Counted from the first letter of the stretch, positions 47,691 to 57,672 are shown. The stretch is DNA of 64,000 bases from Dyella flagellata (GCF_030160275.1 NZ_BSOA01000053.1:1-64000), one strand, 5' to 3'. A program made the numbers and translations. The notes: generated by a model from the sequence alone, not told the origin.

Positions 47691-48197
47691 TTACATGGTC
47701 ACAAAACGCACAGTCGCGCCGCTGGACTTGAGCGCCGCCGCATCGGCCGCTTGCTCGGAAGCATCGCTTACCACCATGACAACGATGCCCTTCATGGCTT
47801 CGGTCTTGACTTGCTTGGACAGGTTCGTGATGAACACCGTCGTTTGCTTGGCATCCGGACCACCCAGGATCAGCATGCCGCCAGGCATCAGGATGGGGCC
47901 GATGCCATGGACGATCGAATCGCTTTCGTTCTGGCGCCGACCATTGGCCGCCACGCTGTCGCCGCCTGGGATGACATAGATATAGGGCTTCATGCCGACA
48001 TCCTTGCCATGCAGCTTGCCTTGCTTGGCAAGATAATTGCCCCAGGTGTTTTCGTCCGCGGTGGCCGCCGGCTTAGCGGGGCCTGCTGGCGTTGACGCGG
48101 CCGTGTTCGAAGTGTCACCTGTAGAGGCCGGATGGTTGCATCCCGCCAAAGCCAAGGCCAGTCCGCCTACGCAGATCATCCATCCTGACCGAATCAT
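47691..48197 (-). CDS. Lipoprotein of unknown function upstream of di-haem peroxidase
   Basis: A 168-residue lipoprotein: signal GGLALALAGC (lipobox LAGC, Cys20), then a low-complexity Ala/Thr/Pro linker and a globular part with YIYVIPGGDSVAANGRRQNES, ILMPGGMLILGGPDAKQTTVFITNL and TEAMKGIVVMVVSDASEQAADAAALKSSGATVRFVTM, an alternating alpha/beta pattern. No function is recognised. GAGGGA lies 5 nt upstream of the ATG. Position suggests a partner of the peroxidase. Confidence 0.75.
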   Translation of the reverse strand: MIRSGWMICVGGLALALAGCNHPASTGDTSNTAASTPAGPAKPAATADENTWGNYLAKQGKLHGKDVGMKPYIYVIPGGDSVAANGRRQNESDSIVHGIGPILMPGGMLILGGPDAKQTTVFITNLSKQVKTEAMKGIVVMVVSDASEQAADAAALKSSGATVRFVTM

Positions 48198-48333
48198 GGG
48201 TTCCCTCGTAAAGAAATAACGCTACCCCTGTGAAGGGACCCGCGATCGAGTCCATTCGTCTTCACACACTTCCGGCGGGCATTAAAACCCATGGATGGAT
48301 GCCGTGGCTACTGTCGATGCCTTCACAAAATCG

Positions 48334-48358
48334 TCACGCCAATTTGTGATGGTATATA
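48334..48358 (+). promoter_or_regulatory. Conserved inverted repeat and -10 upstream of TIG paralogue 1
   Basis: TCAC-N8-GTGA (48334-48349) is followed after 3 nt by TATATA (48353-48358). The same arrangement, with different spacer bases, stands before the second paralogue (57701-57725), which supports function as an operator or promoter element. Confidence 0.5.
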
Positions 48359-48474
48359 CAACATCATGCCCGTGTTACGTTCGATGTGACGCGGGCAAGG
48401 GAAAGCCCAGACACGGGCATCACGCGTGATATCAAGCCAGCCGTTCATGAGCGAACGGCATAAGGGACGTGCGT

Positions 48475-51400
48475 ATGGAGTCGCAGCACTGCGGAGCAGT
48501 CAAGGGCCAAACCCGAGAAGCTGGCTTGAGGGGGCGATGCCGAACAGGGCGACATCTGCTGCTGTGGGGCTTTTGGCTGATGTGCAGCGTCGTGCTCGGC
48601 CTTGGCGAAGCCGGCGCACAATCCACCCATTACGTCTATGACGCCAATGGACGGGTCGTCGCGGTTACCGCGAGCAACGGCACCAGCGTCCAATACAGCT
48701 ACAACACGCTTGGCCACACCAGCCAGGTCAGCGCCCCGCTTTCGCCAGGGCAGCTGGCTATCTTTGCTTTTTCACCCGCTCACGGCGAAGCCGCAACGCA
48801 GGTCACGCTCCAAGGGCAAGGGTTCAACAGCAATGCGGCGAATGACACGGTCAGCTTCAATGGAACCGTAGCAAGCATCCTATCCGCCTCAACGACGCAA
48901 TTGGTGACAACAGTTCCCAGTGGCGCCACGTCAGGCCCCATCAGTGTCACGGTCGGTACCCAGACGGCAACGAGTCCAGCACCGTTCGTAATCGACGATA
49001 CCGGCTTGCCGCCCGTCATCACCCAGGTCAGCCCGGCGGTGGCAGCCGTGGGTGGCACGGTCACCGTAGTGGGCACTCATCTCGACCCCGTGGCGGGAGA
49101 TGCCGCGGCGCAGATAGGCGGACAAGCGATCTCGGCCTTTGCCGTCGCGTCGGACACCCAACTGCAATTTGCGATACCCAACCATGCCGTCACGGGCTAC
49201 GTCACCGTCACGACGCCTTATGGCTCCGCTATCAGCCCGACACCGGTCGGTGTGTTGCCGCCCAGCGTCAGCGCCTCCAATGTCGTGAGCAGTGGCGTTG
49301 CCACCGTGAACGGCAGTAGCGTCAATCTCAACATCGGCGCTGCCGCTCAGATGGGGGCCGTTGTGTTCACGGCGCCGCAAGGCGGCTGGGCGAGTCTTCA
49401 AGCCAGTGGCATCAACTCGTCCGCCACCTCCATCGGTTACACGGTGTATGCACCCGGCAATGGTGTGGTTCAGCAGGGCTCGATCTCGTCGGTTTCGCCG
49501 TCGATCCATATGCCGCATCTCACGGCGGGTGCGAGTTATCTGGTTATCGTCCAGTCGAACGGCGGCAGTACGCAGATGGCGCTGGGGGTGGAGGCCGACG
49601 CAACGCTGGTGGCCCCCAGCGCCATTACGATCGCCACCACCACGTCCGGGCAGAGCAAACGCCTGCTCGTCCCGTCCACGATGATGTCGGGTGTCAGCCT
49701 GGAGTTTGCGCTCAGCAATATCACCGTGACTGGTGGCGGCAGCAGCGAAGTGGACGTCTACACGTACGACGCCACCGGCGCCCAGGTCAATCTGACGCAA
49801 TGCAAACCGGCCAGTTGCCGGGACTATCTATGGGGCATGGCGGCGGGCGGGACGTGGTCATTGGTCATCGTGCCGGACATCGGTGGCGTCATGTCGTTCA
49901 ATATGACGCTGTACCCGCCGGTGACAGGCCCCTTGCTTACCGCCAATGCCCCGAGTACCCCGATCAATCTCGGCACGGGCCAATTCGAGTACGTGACCTT
50001 CAATGCCACCGCCGGCCAACCGGTGACGTTGATGATGTCCAACTTGAGCACAACGCCGGCGGGGCAATCGGCGTACGTCGCTATCTACAGCCCGAATACG
50101 GCGGTGATGACGCCCAACAACTTCTACACCTATGTCGATGCGAACGCGACGCCAGTCGTCAATATTGCCAGCTTGCCCGCCAGCGGTACGTACACCATCG
50201 GCATAGACACACCTCTTGGGGTACCCATGAGTGGAACGTTGACGCTCGTGCCGGCCGTGGTCGATACGCTGCCGACCAATGGGACCGTCCGCAGCTACAG
50301 CGCCAATGCGCCGGGACAAGGAATCTATTTGAATTTCGCGGCGAATGCGGGTGACAACCTCGAACTGGCTTTGAACCATATCGCTGTGGCCGGTGATAGC
50401 ACCGGGACGTTGAACGTCAATGTCTACAACTCGGCGGGAACCCTGGTTAAGGACGGTAATGCCACGTGTCGCGGCACTGATCCCGGGTCGAGCTGCCGAT
50501 TGCTTCTCTGGGGGCTGGCCGCTGGCAATTATTCGATCATCGTCTCTCCCGCCAATGGCGGAACCATGTCCTTCAGTACCCTGTTGCAACCTCCTGTCAT
50601 GGGGCCTTTGCTAACGACCAATAGCCCCGTATCGGTGAATCTGGGGGCTGGTCAGTTCGAGCAGTTGACCTTCAACGCGACGGCAGGGCAGCCGGTGACG
50701 TTGAACATGTCAGGCGTAAGTACAACGCCATCCGGACAGCCCGTCTATGTGGGCGTTTATCGGCCCGATGTGGGAACCATGACGCCCGAAAACTACTACA
50801 CCTATTTCGATGCCAACCAGACGCAGACCATCAATCTGCCTGGCCTGCCGGTTAGTGGCACTTACACCCTCATTGTCAACAATCCTCTAGGACTGCCGGC
50901 GAGCGGGAGTTTGTCCCTGGTGCGATCAGTGGGCGGCACCTTACCGAATGGCGCGGCGGGCCAGTCCTATAGCACCACGGTAACGGGTCAGAACATTGCG
51001 CTGAATTTCAGCGCAAATGCCGGCGACAACCTCGAACTGGGTTTGAATAATATAGTTGCGAACGGCAGCAGCTCCGGTGCCGTCAACATAAGTGTGTATA
51101 ACCCGGCGGGCACCCAGATTGTCAGTGACACGTGTTACAGCTCCACCCCCGGGGCGAGTTGCAGGGAACTGCTTTGGGGCCTGATTGCGGGCAACTATTC
51201 GATCATCGTGTCACCCGCCAATGGTGGAACGATGTCATTCAATGCAACCTTGCAGCCTGCTGTCATGGGGCCGTTGCTAACGCTCAATAATCCCGTGTCT
51301 GTGACCCTTGGCAGCGGTCAATTCGAACAGCTGACATTCAACGCTACGGCAGGTCAGTCAGTGACAGTGAGCATGACAGGCGTGACCACGACGCCGTTGG

Positions 51401-51597
51401 GGCAGCGGCTGTACGTGGGCGTTTATCGACCGGATGTGGGGCAGATGACGCCGAACAACTACTACAACTATTTCGACGCGAATAGTGCACCCTCGATGAG
51501 CCTGCCCAATCTGCCGGTGAGTGGCACCTATACACTGATTGTGAATAACCCAATGGGCTTACCGGCCAGCGGACAGTTGTCGATCTCGTCGCCCTAG
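48475..51597 (+). CDS. Secreted IPT/TIG-repeat protein with N-terminal RHS-type YD repeat (paralogue 1)
   Basis: A 1,040-residue exported protein. A long basic leader precedes the hydrophobic HLLLWGFWLMCSVVLGLGEAGA signal. The mature N-terminus is a single RHS-type YD repeat (YVYDANGRVVAVTASNG, VQYSYNTLGH). Two IPT/TIG Ig-like domains follow at about 83-165 and 170-250 (FSPAHGEAATQVTLQGQGF; VSPAVAAVGGTVTVVGTHL). The rest is a beta-rich array with units of about 222 residues, each containing GPLLT...LGxGQFE and YRPDVGxMTPxNYYxYFDAN. AAGGGA lies 8 nt before the ATG. It is directly upstream of the RHS toxin-like gene and is the longer of two paralogues. A cell-surface or carrier role is inferred from position only. 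Confidence 0.82.
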   Translation: MESQHCGAVKGQTREAGLRGRCRTGRHLLLWGFWLMCSVVLGLGEAGAQSTHYVYDANGRVVAVTASNGTSVQYSYNTLGHTSQVSAPLSPGQLAIFAFSPAHGEAATQVTLQGQGFNSNAANDTVSFNGTVASILSASTTQLVTTVPSGATSGPISVTVGTQTATSPAPFVIDDTGLPPVITQVSPAVAAVGGTVTVVGTHLDPVAGDAAAQIGGQAISAFAVASDTQLQFAIPNHAVTGYVTVTTPYGSAISPTPVGVLPPSVSASNVVSSGVATVNGSSVNLNIGAAAQMGAVVFTAPQGGWASLQASGINSSATSIGYTVYAPGNGVVQQGSISSVSPSIHMPHLTAGASYLVIVQSNGGSTQMALGVEADATLVAPSAITIATTTSGQSKRLLVPSTMMSGVSLEFALSNITVTGGGSSEVDVYTYDATGAQVNLTQCKPASCRDYLWGMAAGGTWSLVIVPDIGGVMSFNMTLYPPVTGPLLTANAPSTPINLGTGQFEYVTFNATAGQPVTLMMSNLSTTPAGQSAYVAIYSPNTAVMTPNNFYTYVDANATPVVNIASLPASGTYTIGIDTPLGVPMSGTLTLVPAVVDTLPTNGTVRSYSANAPGQGIYLNFAANAGDNLELALNHIAVAGDSTGTLNVNVYNSAGTLVKDGNATCRGTDPGSSCRLLLWGLAAGNYSIIVSPANGGTMSFSTLLQPPVMGPLLTTNSPVSVNLGAGQFEQLTFNATAGQPVTLNMSGVSTTPSGQPVYVGVYRPDVGTMTPENYYTYFDANQTQTINLPGLPVSGTYTLIVNNPLGLPASGSLSLVRSVGGTLPNGAAGQSYSTTVTGQNIALNFSANAGDNLELGLNNIVANGSSSGAVNISVYNPAGTQIVSDTCYSSTPGASCRELLWGLIAGNYSIIVSPANGGTMSFNATLQPAVMGPLLTLNNPVSVTLGSGQFEQLTFNATAGQSVTVSMTGVTTTPLGQRLYVGVYRPDVGQMTPNNYYNYFDANSAPSMSLPNLPVSGTYTLIVNNPMGLPASGQLSISSP

Positions 51598-51629
51598 GGA
51601 TGCTCTGATTGATTCCGAGGCATGGCAAG

Positions 51630-51655
51630 ATCACTTCACTGTCCATGGAAGTGAT
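51630..51655 (+). other. Hairpin between TIG paralogue 1 and the RHS gene
   Basis: Perfect 8-bp arms ATCACTTC/GAAGTGAT with a 10-nt loop, 33 nt after the stop codon. It lacks a T tract, so it may attenuate rather than end transcription. Confidence 0.5.
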
Positions 51656-51753
51656 GAAGATGCGCCACGCAATAACAATTTGATGCATTGAGATCAATCG
51701 CGGTGACGAGCGTGAAGTCACTTCGGGCAAAGGATAAAGGGAAGGGGAATGCC

Positions 51754-54700
51754 ATGAAAGTTGAAAGGAAAATAGGGCGTGTGACTCTGGCAAGCATGGC
51801 CGGTATGGTGCTGCTAAGCGCCTTGGCACTCGCGCTGCCGCCAGCAACCGCGCCGGAGCGGATTCGCACGGCGGATCACAGCTACTTTCTGCTCCCTTCC
51901 GCAGAAGTTAGTCGTACGGCATTGCCGGATGGCCGTGTCCTTGAAGTGCACGGTGCCGAAGGCTTCGCTTATCTCATCGACGATCACCAACGAACGATAG
52001 TGAAGCTGCCTGAAGCGCGGCGTTTTAGCTCTGTCACCGTGATGCCGAACGGCTTGGTGCTGTTCTGGGGTGGCATCGACGGCCAGGGCGATGTATTCGA
52101 TAGTGGCGAATGGTTCAATCCTGACACGCAGCATTTCGTGCGCACAGGCCCCTTGGGTTTGCCCGCACGCGCAGGCCATACGTTGTCGGTGTTGACGGAC
52201 GGCACGCTGCTGATGACCGGTGGCTTGTCCTCCGATGGCACGCTCGCCACCACGGCTGTGATCTGGCAGGAAGCATCCCATCAGGCCACCCCGTTGCCAG
52301 ATACCTACGCCCCGCGCATGGATGCGATCGCCACGTTGCAAGCCGATGGATCGGTGCGCATCGAGAGCGGCGTCGACACCAAGGGGCAGCTCTTGCATGA
52401 CGCTTGGGTTTTCCATCCGAACGACGCGTCCAAGCTTGCTTCTTCAAAGCCAACATCAACGACGTTGATCGCAGCAACCTATCCCATCTCAGATACAAAC
52501 CAAGCTTCCATTCATGGCCCCTTGGTGTTGCACTTTGCCGTGCCAGTTGATCTCAAGCAATTGAACACGCATAGTGTGACGTTGCTAGGGCCGGAAGGCA
52601 CGGTACCCGTGCACGTGTTCGGCACCGAAGGCGGCCGCTTGGCATTCGTGCAATTGCCGGATGACCTGTATCCGGGTTCGCGCTACACGCTATTCGTCAA
52701 AGGTTTGCATACCGCAACAGGCACGACGGTGCCTTACACCACGGTTGGTTTTACGACCACTAGCACCGATGCCACGGGTGTGGTGGTGGCGGGCCACGGC
52801 GCTCGTCCGGCGGCGGAAGACAAGGATACAGGCCCATCACTGCCGCCGCTTTACGTAATGGCGGGTGGCGGTCATGCGGCGCCTTGCCCGGACGATACCT
52901 TGTGCCGTCCGTACAGCTTTGTGCGCGATGGTGCGTTTTATCCCGGCAAGAACAACGCGCCTGACTTCACCGGTGCGCATTGGCGCCTGTACGCCCCTTA
53001 TCAGCATTTGCCCGATACGTATGCACTCGAAGCTGCGATGCCGAAGGGGACGACATCACTGATCGGTCAGGTGCGGCAGATCGATGAAACGCCGGTTGCC
53101 AACGCGGAAGTGAGCATCGGCGATACCATCGTGCGCACAGATGCGAAGGGTGTGTTCGTGCTGTCCAACATTCCCGCCGGCCGCGACGAATTGCTCGTGG
53201 ACGGCGCCTCGGCCAGTCATGGTGAGGTGAAGTACGGTCGCTTCGTGGTGGGTGCGGACGTAAAGGCCAAGGCCATCAACCACATGCCGTTCGTGATGTA
53301 TCTGCCGCGCATCCTGCCTCGTGATGAAATCGCGCTGCCCACGCCGACCACGCGCGAAGTAGTGCTAACGCATCCGGATATGCCCGGGCTGGAACTGCAC
53401 GTGCCCGCGGGTGCGGTGTTCAAGGATCGCAATGGCCGCGTGCTGACGCATATCGCTCTAGTGCCCACGCCGGTCGATCACGCACCGTTCCCACTGCCCG
53501 ACAACTTCCCTATGTACTTCACCATCCAGCCAGGCGACGCGGTCGTGCAAGGGCTGACGCCAGAGGCCTCGAAAGGCATCCGTGTGGTGTATCCCAACTA
53601 CAGCAAAGCCAAGGCCAGTGCGCCGGCCGAATTTTGGGTATACAGCGTCAAGGAAGGATGGCAGATGTATGGCTCAGGTCACGTGACGGCCGATGCCAAG
53701 CATCTTGCGCCAGATCCTGGGGTGACTCTGGCTTGGGCATTGGGGGCTGGGGCATCGCAAGGCAGTGCCAATGGATCGGATCCCAATATCAATTGTAACT
53801 TAGTGAAAGTCGCGCCCATCGACTTGCAAACCGGCATCATGACTCACCAGTGGGATGACTTTGCGATTCAGGATGTCATGCCTTTGATGTTGACGCGTGG
53901 ATACAACTCGGCGGACACTAATTCGCATGCCTTTGGTATCGGCATGAACGCCAACTTCGGCATCCACTTGTGGAGTGCGAGCAGTTCCATCGGAACCAGC
54001 ATGTCGCTGGTACTGCCTTGCGGCGAAGGCGTTGCTTACAACCAGATTAGCGGCAATGACAACTGGCCGCTCACTGGAGCGGTGTGGGAGCACACGGGCA
54101 CGAACTCGGCGTATTACGGCTCGACCATCCAGTTCTTGCTGGACAACACGCCATTGGGAGCGCATTGGATACTCACCATGAAGGATGGCACCCAGTACGC
54201 CTTCACGCGCCACGTGCCCAATTCCTTGTCGTGGGTCCAGGATCGCTATGGTAACCAGATCCAGTTCACCTACAACGGTGGTTTGATCCAGCAGATGGTG
54301 TCGCCGAGTGGTCGCATGATCACTTTCAGCTATGACAGCAGCAACCGTGTTACAAGCGCTACCGACAACAGCGGTCGCACCATTGGCTACACGTACAACA
54401 CCGCCGGCAGCCTGGCCACGGTGACTTATCCAGATCAAACCACCGAGCAATACACCTACGATGGCAACAATCGCATGCTGACCATGCAGGACCGGCGCGG
54501 CCATGTGTGGGTAACCAATCAGTACGATGCCAATGGTCGTGTGACGAAGCAGGCTTATGCAGACAGCTCGGCTTACCAGTTTGCCTATGCCACGGACAGC
54601 AACAACAATGTCACGACCACCACGGTGACCGATTCGAATGGCAACCAAGAGCAGGTGGCCTTCGATCCGATCAGCAAGTATCCCAGCGGCGATAACTACG

Positions 54701-56994
54701 CCTATGGCACCTCGCTCTCTCAGGCCACGACGTTCAATCGTGAGCCGTCAGGCATGCCAGACAGTGAAGCCGACGCCTTGGGGCGTACGACAACCTATAC
54801 ACATGATGCGCTGGGGAACGTCACCAGTGTCACGCAACTGTCGGGTACATCGAACGCCGTCACCACAAGCTTCACCTACACTAGCGACTACAACCAACTT
54901 GCCTCGGTGACTGATCCGCTAGGTCATACGACCAAGTTCAGCTACACCAATGGCTGCCTTACGCAAATCATCGATGCCCTGGGTCATAGCAGCAACATAC
55001 AATGCAATGCAGCTGGTCAGCCTACTGTCATGCAGGATGCCCTAGGCAACACGGCAACGTTTGCTTACCAAGGCTACGACTTACAGAGTGTTACAGACTC
55101 GTTGGGCAATACGATAAATTACGTGGTGGATACCCTTGGTCGGCGCATTGCCACGCGCGACGCGTTGGGTAACGTCACACTTACCCAATATGACACCAAC
55201 GATCGCGTAGTCTCCACCACGGACGCCCTCAATCAAACAACCACGCTCAACTATGATGGCAACGGTAACCCGACGAGTGTCACGCTGCCCAATACCGGCA
55301 TCATTGACTACACCTACGACAACCGTAACCGCCTCATCACCCGCACCGATGCGATGAAGAAGAGCGAGTCATGGACCTATGATGGGATGGGCAACGTGTT
55401 GACCCATACCGATCGCAAAGGGCAATTGACAGATATCAGCTACGACGCTCTCAATCGTAAGAGCCTGGTGTCTTACGCTGACGGGTCCGGTATCCAAATC
55501 AATTACGACGCTGGCGATCGAGTAATCAGCGTGATCGACTCGGCCAACGGCACCTTGAATTGGAGCTACGACGGGCTCGACCACGTCACTGCCACTAATA
55601 GCCATCAAGGCAGCCTTAGTTACACCTACGATGCAGCTGGCCGGCGTACTAGCATGACTGCCGCGGCACAGGCGATCGCTAACTATACCTATGACGATGC
55701 CGACCGCCTGACGACGATCACTCAGGGCAGTGAGACAGTGCAAGTCGTGTACGACGCCGATAATCGGCGGACTAAGCTCACGTTGCCCAATGGCATTACG
55801 ATCAACTATAGCTATGACAACGCGAGTGAGCTGACGGGCCTGACTTATACGCAAAGCAATGGCAGTGTGCTTGGTAACCTGGCCTATGGCTACGACGCAA
55901 ATGGCCGGATCGTCAGCAAAAGCGGCACCTTCGCGACCGATATGCTGCCGACAGCCACCACGCAACCAGCGACGTTCGACCTCAATGACCGAAAGACAAG
56001 CTTCAATGGTCAGGCGTTGACGTACGATGCAAATGGCAATCTGACCAGCGATGGTACGAACACGTATGCATGGAATGCACGGGACCAGCTCGCGCAGATC
56101 AGCCAGGGTGGTAACGTGCAACTAAGCTTCGGTTATGACGCGCTCGGTCGACGCATCAGTAAGACTGTGCAAGGCACTGCAACGCAGTTCCTGTATGATG
56201 GCAAAAACGTCGTGCAGGAAACACAAGGGAGCGCGATTAATCCGATTCTTGTGGGCCTTGGCGTCGACGAGCGCTTTGCGAGAAACGACGTTACAGGAAG
56301 AACCTACTTCTTGACCGACTCCATCAACAGTACGGTTGCGCTGACAGATCCCAATGGAGCGCTCAAGCAGCAATACAGCTATGACCCGTATGGGAACGTT
56401 ACGCCGAGCGATACGGCGACAGGGTTTACAAATCCCTACCAATATATAGGGCGAGAAGTGGATGCAGCAGGACTTTATTACTATCGCGCCCGATACTATA
56501 GCTCGATGCTAGGCGGGTTTATCAGCGAAGACCCTATTGCGTTTGATGGCGAGCAGCTGAGCTTCTATGCCTACGTAAACGGTAATCCTATCAATTTGAC
56601 TGACAGCCTTGGGACGGGGCCGAATAATGGAGGTCCATATCACCCCCCTAAAGGGAGGGGTAAAAATGGCAATGATGTGAAGCTTAAGTGCTATTTCGAC
56701 GATAGTTGCATGGTGCTAAATGGAAAGATGTGGGTATTGATGCGCATGATCAATTCGCACCAGATGTGGGATTGGATCAATCCGCCGCCTCGAGGGGGGA
56801 GCCGGCACGCGGATGAGATTTCGAAACTTTGGCGTGGATACGCAAATTGCCAGGAGATATACAGGAAAAAGTGTGAGGGCTGCGATCAGAATGGAGGCAG
56901 ATTGATGGTGCCGATTCCTTCACCGTCGCCGGCGCTGGCTCCATCGGCCGCGCCTGGCGCTGGATTTGTTTCAGAACCCGTTCTAGTTTGGTAA
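51754..56994 (+). CDS. RHS-repeat protein with polymorphic C-terminal toxin-like tip
   Basis: A 1,746-residue exported RHS protein. The signal peptide (RVTLASMAGMVLLSALALALPPATA) is followed by a Kelch-like region (about 40-230), an Ig-like domain (about 245-345), a carboxypeptidase-regulatory-like domain (TSLIGQVRQIDETPVANAEVSIG), the RHS entry (MLTRGYNSADTNSHAFGIGM) and some 25 YD repeats. The core ends at YYYRARYYSSMLGGFISEDPIAF and DSLG (1617-1620), where the usual final DPxG is DSLG. The remaining 126 residues form the variable tip: KLKCYFDDSCMVLNGKMW, then SRHADEISKLWRGYANCQ and KKCEGC, with five Cys, and a Pro/Ala-rich tail. The tip is not recognised. GGGGAA is 6 nt upstream. By RHS-family analogy it is a toxin delivered by the shell; the AT-rich gene 13 nt downstream is the likely immunity partner. 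Confidence 0.85.
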   Translation: MKVERKIGRVTLASMAGMVLLSALALALPPATAPERIRTADHSYFLLPSAEVSRTALPDGRVLEVHGAEGFAYLIDDHQRTIVKLPEARRFSSVTVMPNGLVLFWGGIDGQGDVFDSGEWFNPDTQHFVRTGPLGLPARAGHTLSVLTDGTLLMTGGLSSDGTLATTAVIWQEASHQATPLPDTYAPRMDAIATLQADGSVRIESGVDTKGQLLHDAWVFHPNDASKLASSKPTSTTLIAATYPISDTNQASIHGPLVLHFAVPVDLKQLNTHSVTLLGPEGTVPVHVFGTEGGRLAFVQLPDDLYPGSRYTLFVKGLHTATGTTVPYTTVGFTTTSTDATGVVVAGHGARPAAEDKDTGPSLPPLYVMAGGGHAAPCPDDTLCRPYSFVRDGAFYPGKNNAPDFTGAHWRLYAPYQHLPDTYALEAAMPKGTTSLIGQVRQIDETPVANAEVSIGDTIVRTDAKGVFVLSNIPAGRDELLVDGASASHGEVKYGRFVVGADVKAKAINHMPFVMYLPRILPRDEIALPTPTTREVVLTHPDMPGLELHVPAGAVFKDRNGRVLTHIALVPTPVDHAPFPLPDNFPMYFTIQPGDAVVQGLTPEASKGIRVVYPNYSKAKASAPAEFWVYSVKEGWQMYGSGHVTADAKHLAPDPGVTLAWALGAGASQGSANGSDPNINCNLVKVAPIDLQTGIMTHQWDDFAIQDVMPLMLTRGYNSADTNSHAFGIGMNANFGIHLWSASSSIGTSMSLVLPCGEGVAYNQISGNDNWPLTGAVWEHTGTNSAYYGSTIQFLLDNTPLGAHWILTMKDGTQYAFTRHVPNSLSWVQDRYGNQIQFTYNGGLIQQMVSPSGRMITFSYDSSNRVTSATDNSGRTIGYTYNTAGSLATVTYPDQTTEQYTYDGNNRMLTMQDRRGHVWVTNQYDANGRVTKQAYADSSAYQFAYATDSNNNVTTTTVTDSNGNQEQVAFDPISKYPSGDNYAYGTSLSQATTFNREPSGMPDSEADALGRTTTYTHDALGNVTSVTQLSGTSNAVTTSFTYTSDYNQLASVTDPLGHTTKFSYTNGCLTQIIDALGHSSNIQCNAAGQPTVMQDALGNTATFAYQGYDLQSVTDSLGNTINYVVDTLGRRIATRDALGNVTLTQYDTNDRVVSTTDALNQTTTLNYDGNGNPTSVTLPNTGIIDYTYDNRNRLITRTDAMKKSESWTYDGMGNVLTHTDRKGQLTDISYDALNRKSLVSYADGSGIQINYDAGDRVISVIDSANGTLNWSYDGLDHVTATNSHQGSLSYTYDAAGRRTSMTAAAQAIANYTYDDADRLTTITQGSETVQVVYDADNRRTKLTLPNGITINYSYDNASELTGLTYTQSNGSVLGNLAYGYDANGRIVSKSGTFATDMLPTATTQPATFDLNDRKTSFNGQALTYDANGNLTSDGTNTYAWNARDQLAQISQGGNVQLSFGYDALGRRISKTVQGTATQFLYDGKNVVQETQGSAINPILVGLGVDERFARNDVTGRTYFLTDSINSTVALTDPNGALKQQYSYDPYGNVTPSDTATGFTNPYQYIGREVDAAGLYYYRARYYSSMLGGFISEDPIAFDGEQLSFYAYVNGNPINLTDSLGTGPNNGGPYHPPKGRGKNGNDVKLKCYFDDSCMVLNGKMWVLMRMINSHQMWDWINPPPRGGSRHADEISKLWRGYANCQEIYRKKCEGCDQNGGRLMVPIPSPSPALAPSAAPGAGFVSEPVLVW

Positions 56995-57007
56995 TGAGGC
57001 TGCGGTC

Positions 57008-57568
57008 ATGGAAACTCCTTTTGAATTACAAGTAATTACAGAAATACGTGATGCATTTGGCAAGGCGCAAAAGGACGGGGACACGTCGGTTTCAAAGTCT
57101 CTCGTTAAAAAATGGATGGCGTCACAGAGTATTAATGTAAGAGGTGCGATCTATTATTATGTAGCAGATGGTGGCTATTCAAAAGTCATTGAGCCAATGA
57201 TGACCTTCGAAGACTATTTCAATTTTATCGTTCCCTATCTTTTGGACTGCATAAAATTAGATATCGATGGTGAATGGGTGCATAACCAATATATTGCCGG
57301 ACATGAGTTGGTTGGTTGGATTACAGATTTCTGGGAAAAAGATATTCATAAAAAGAGGCTGAAAGAATTCAAAAAAACGTTGGCGTTGAATTTCAAGGAA
57401 GGAGACAAGGGAATAAAGGATGCCATTGTGAATGGAGTGTTGGAGCACCTGTTTGAAGATTCAGGGATAAGAAAGTTCTTTTCGGACTGGCGGGAGGATC
57501 CTGAGTTGAAGCAGGCGTATGAGGATGCGATGCTCTGGAACACCAAGCCGGGCATCAAGCCGATTTGA
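57008..57568 (+). CDS. Candidate immunity protein for the RHS tip
   Basis: A 186-residue cytoplasmic protein without signal peptide or membrane span. The sequence is mostly helical and rich in Lys, Asp, Glu and aromatic residues (WVHNQYIAGHELVGWITDFWEKDIHKKRLKEFKKTLAL). I do not recognise a family. It starts 13 nt after the RHS stop, and its base composition is clearly more AT-rich than the RHS core, as is the tip end of the RHS gene; this is the usual signature of a horizontally exchanged toxin-immunity cassette. The immunity role rests on position and composition, not on homology. Confidence 0.6.
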   Translation: METPFELQVITEIRDAFGKAQKDGDTSVSKSLVKKWMASQSINVRGAIYYYVADGGYSKVIEPMMTFEDYFNFIVPYLLDCIKLDIDGEWVHNQYIAGHELVGWITDFWEKDIHKKRLKEFKKTLALNFKEGDKGIKDAIVNGVLEHLFEDSGIRKFFSDWREDPELKQAYEDAMLWNTKPGIKPI

Positions 57569-57596
57569 TGAGATGCGATAGTCGCTTATATGGGGC

Positions 57597-57672
57597 GGCG
57601 ATCGGGGCCACCCATGAATTGAGCCAAGTCTTGGCCATCGTTGCTTTGTCTTAGGCGCCCAAATAGTGGGTG
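57597..57672. repeat. 76-bp repeat A, downstream of the immunity gene
   Basis: A 76-bp sequence (from GGCGATCGGGGCC to AATAGTGGGTG) that recurs with 7 mismatches and no indels at 60430-60505. It lies between the immunity gene and the promoter of TIG paralogue 2. Confidence 0.85.

Noticed and set aside
48334-48349. TCAC-N8-GTGA as a CRP/Clp binding site
   Set aside because: CRP-type sites have TGTGA on the left and TCACA on the right with N6; here the arms are in the opposite order and the spacing is 8.
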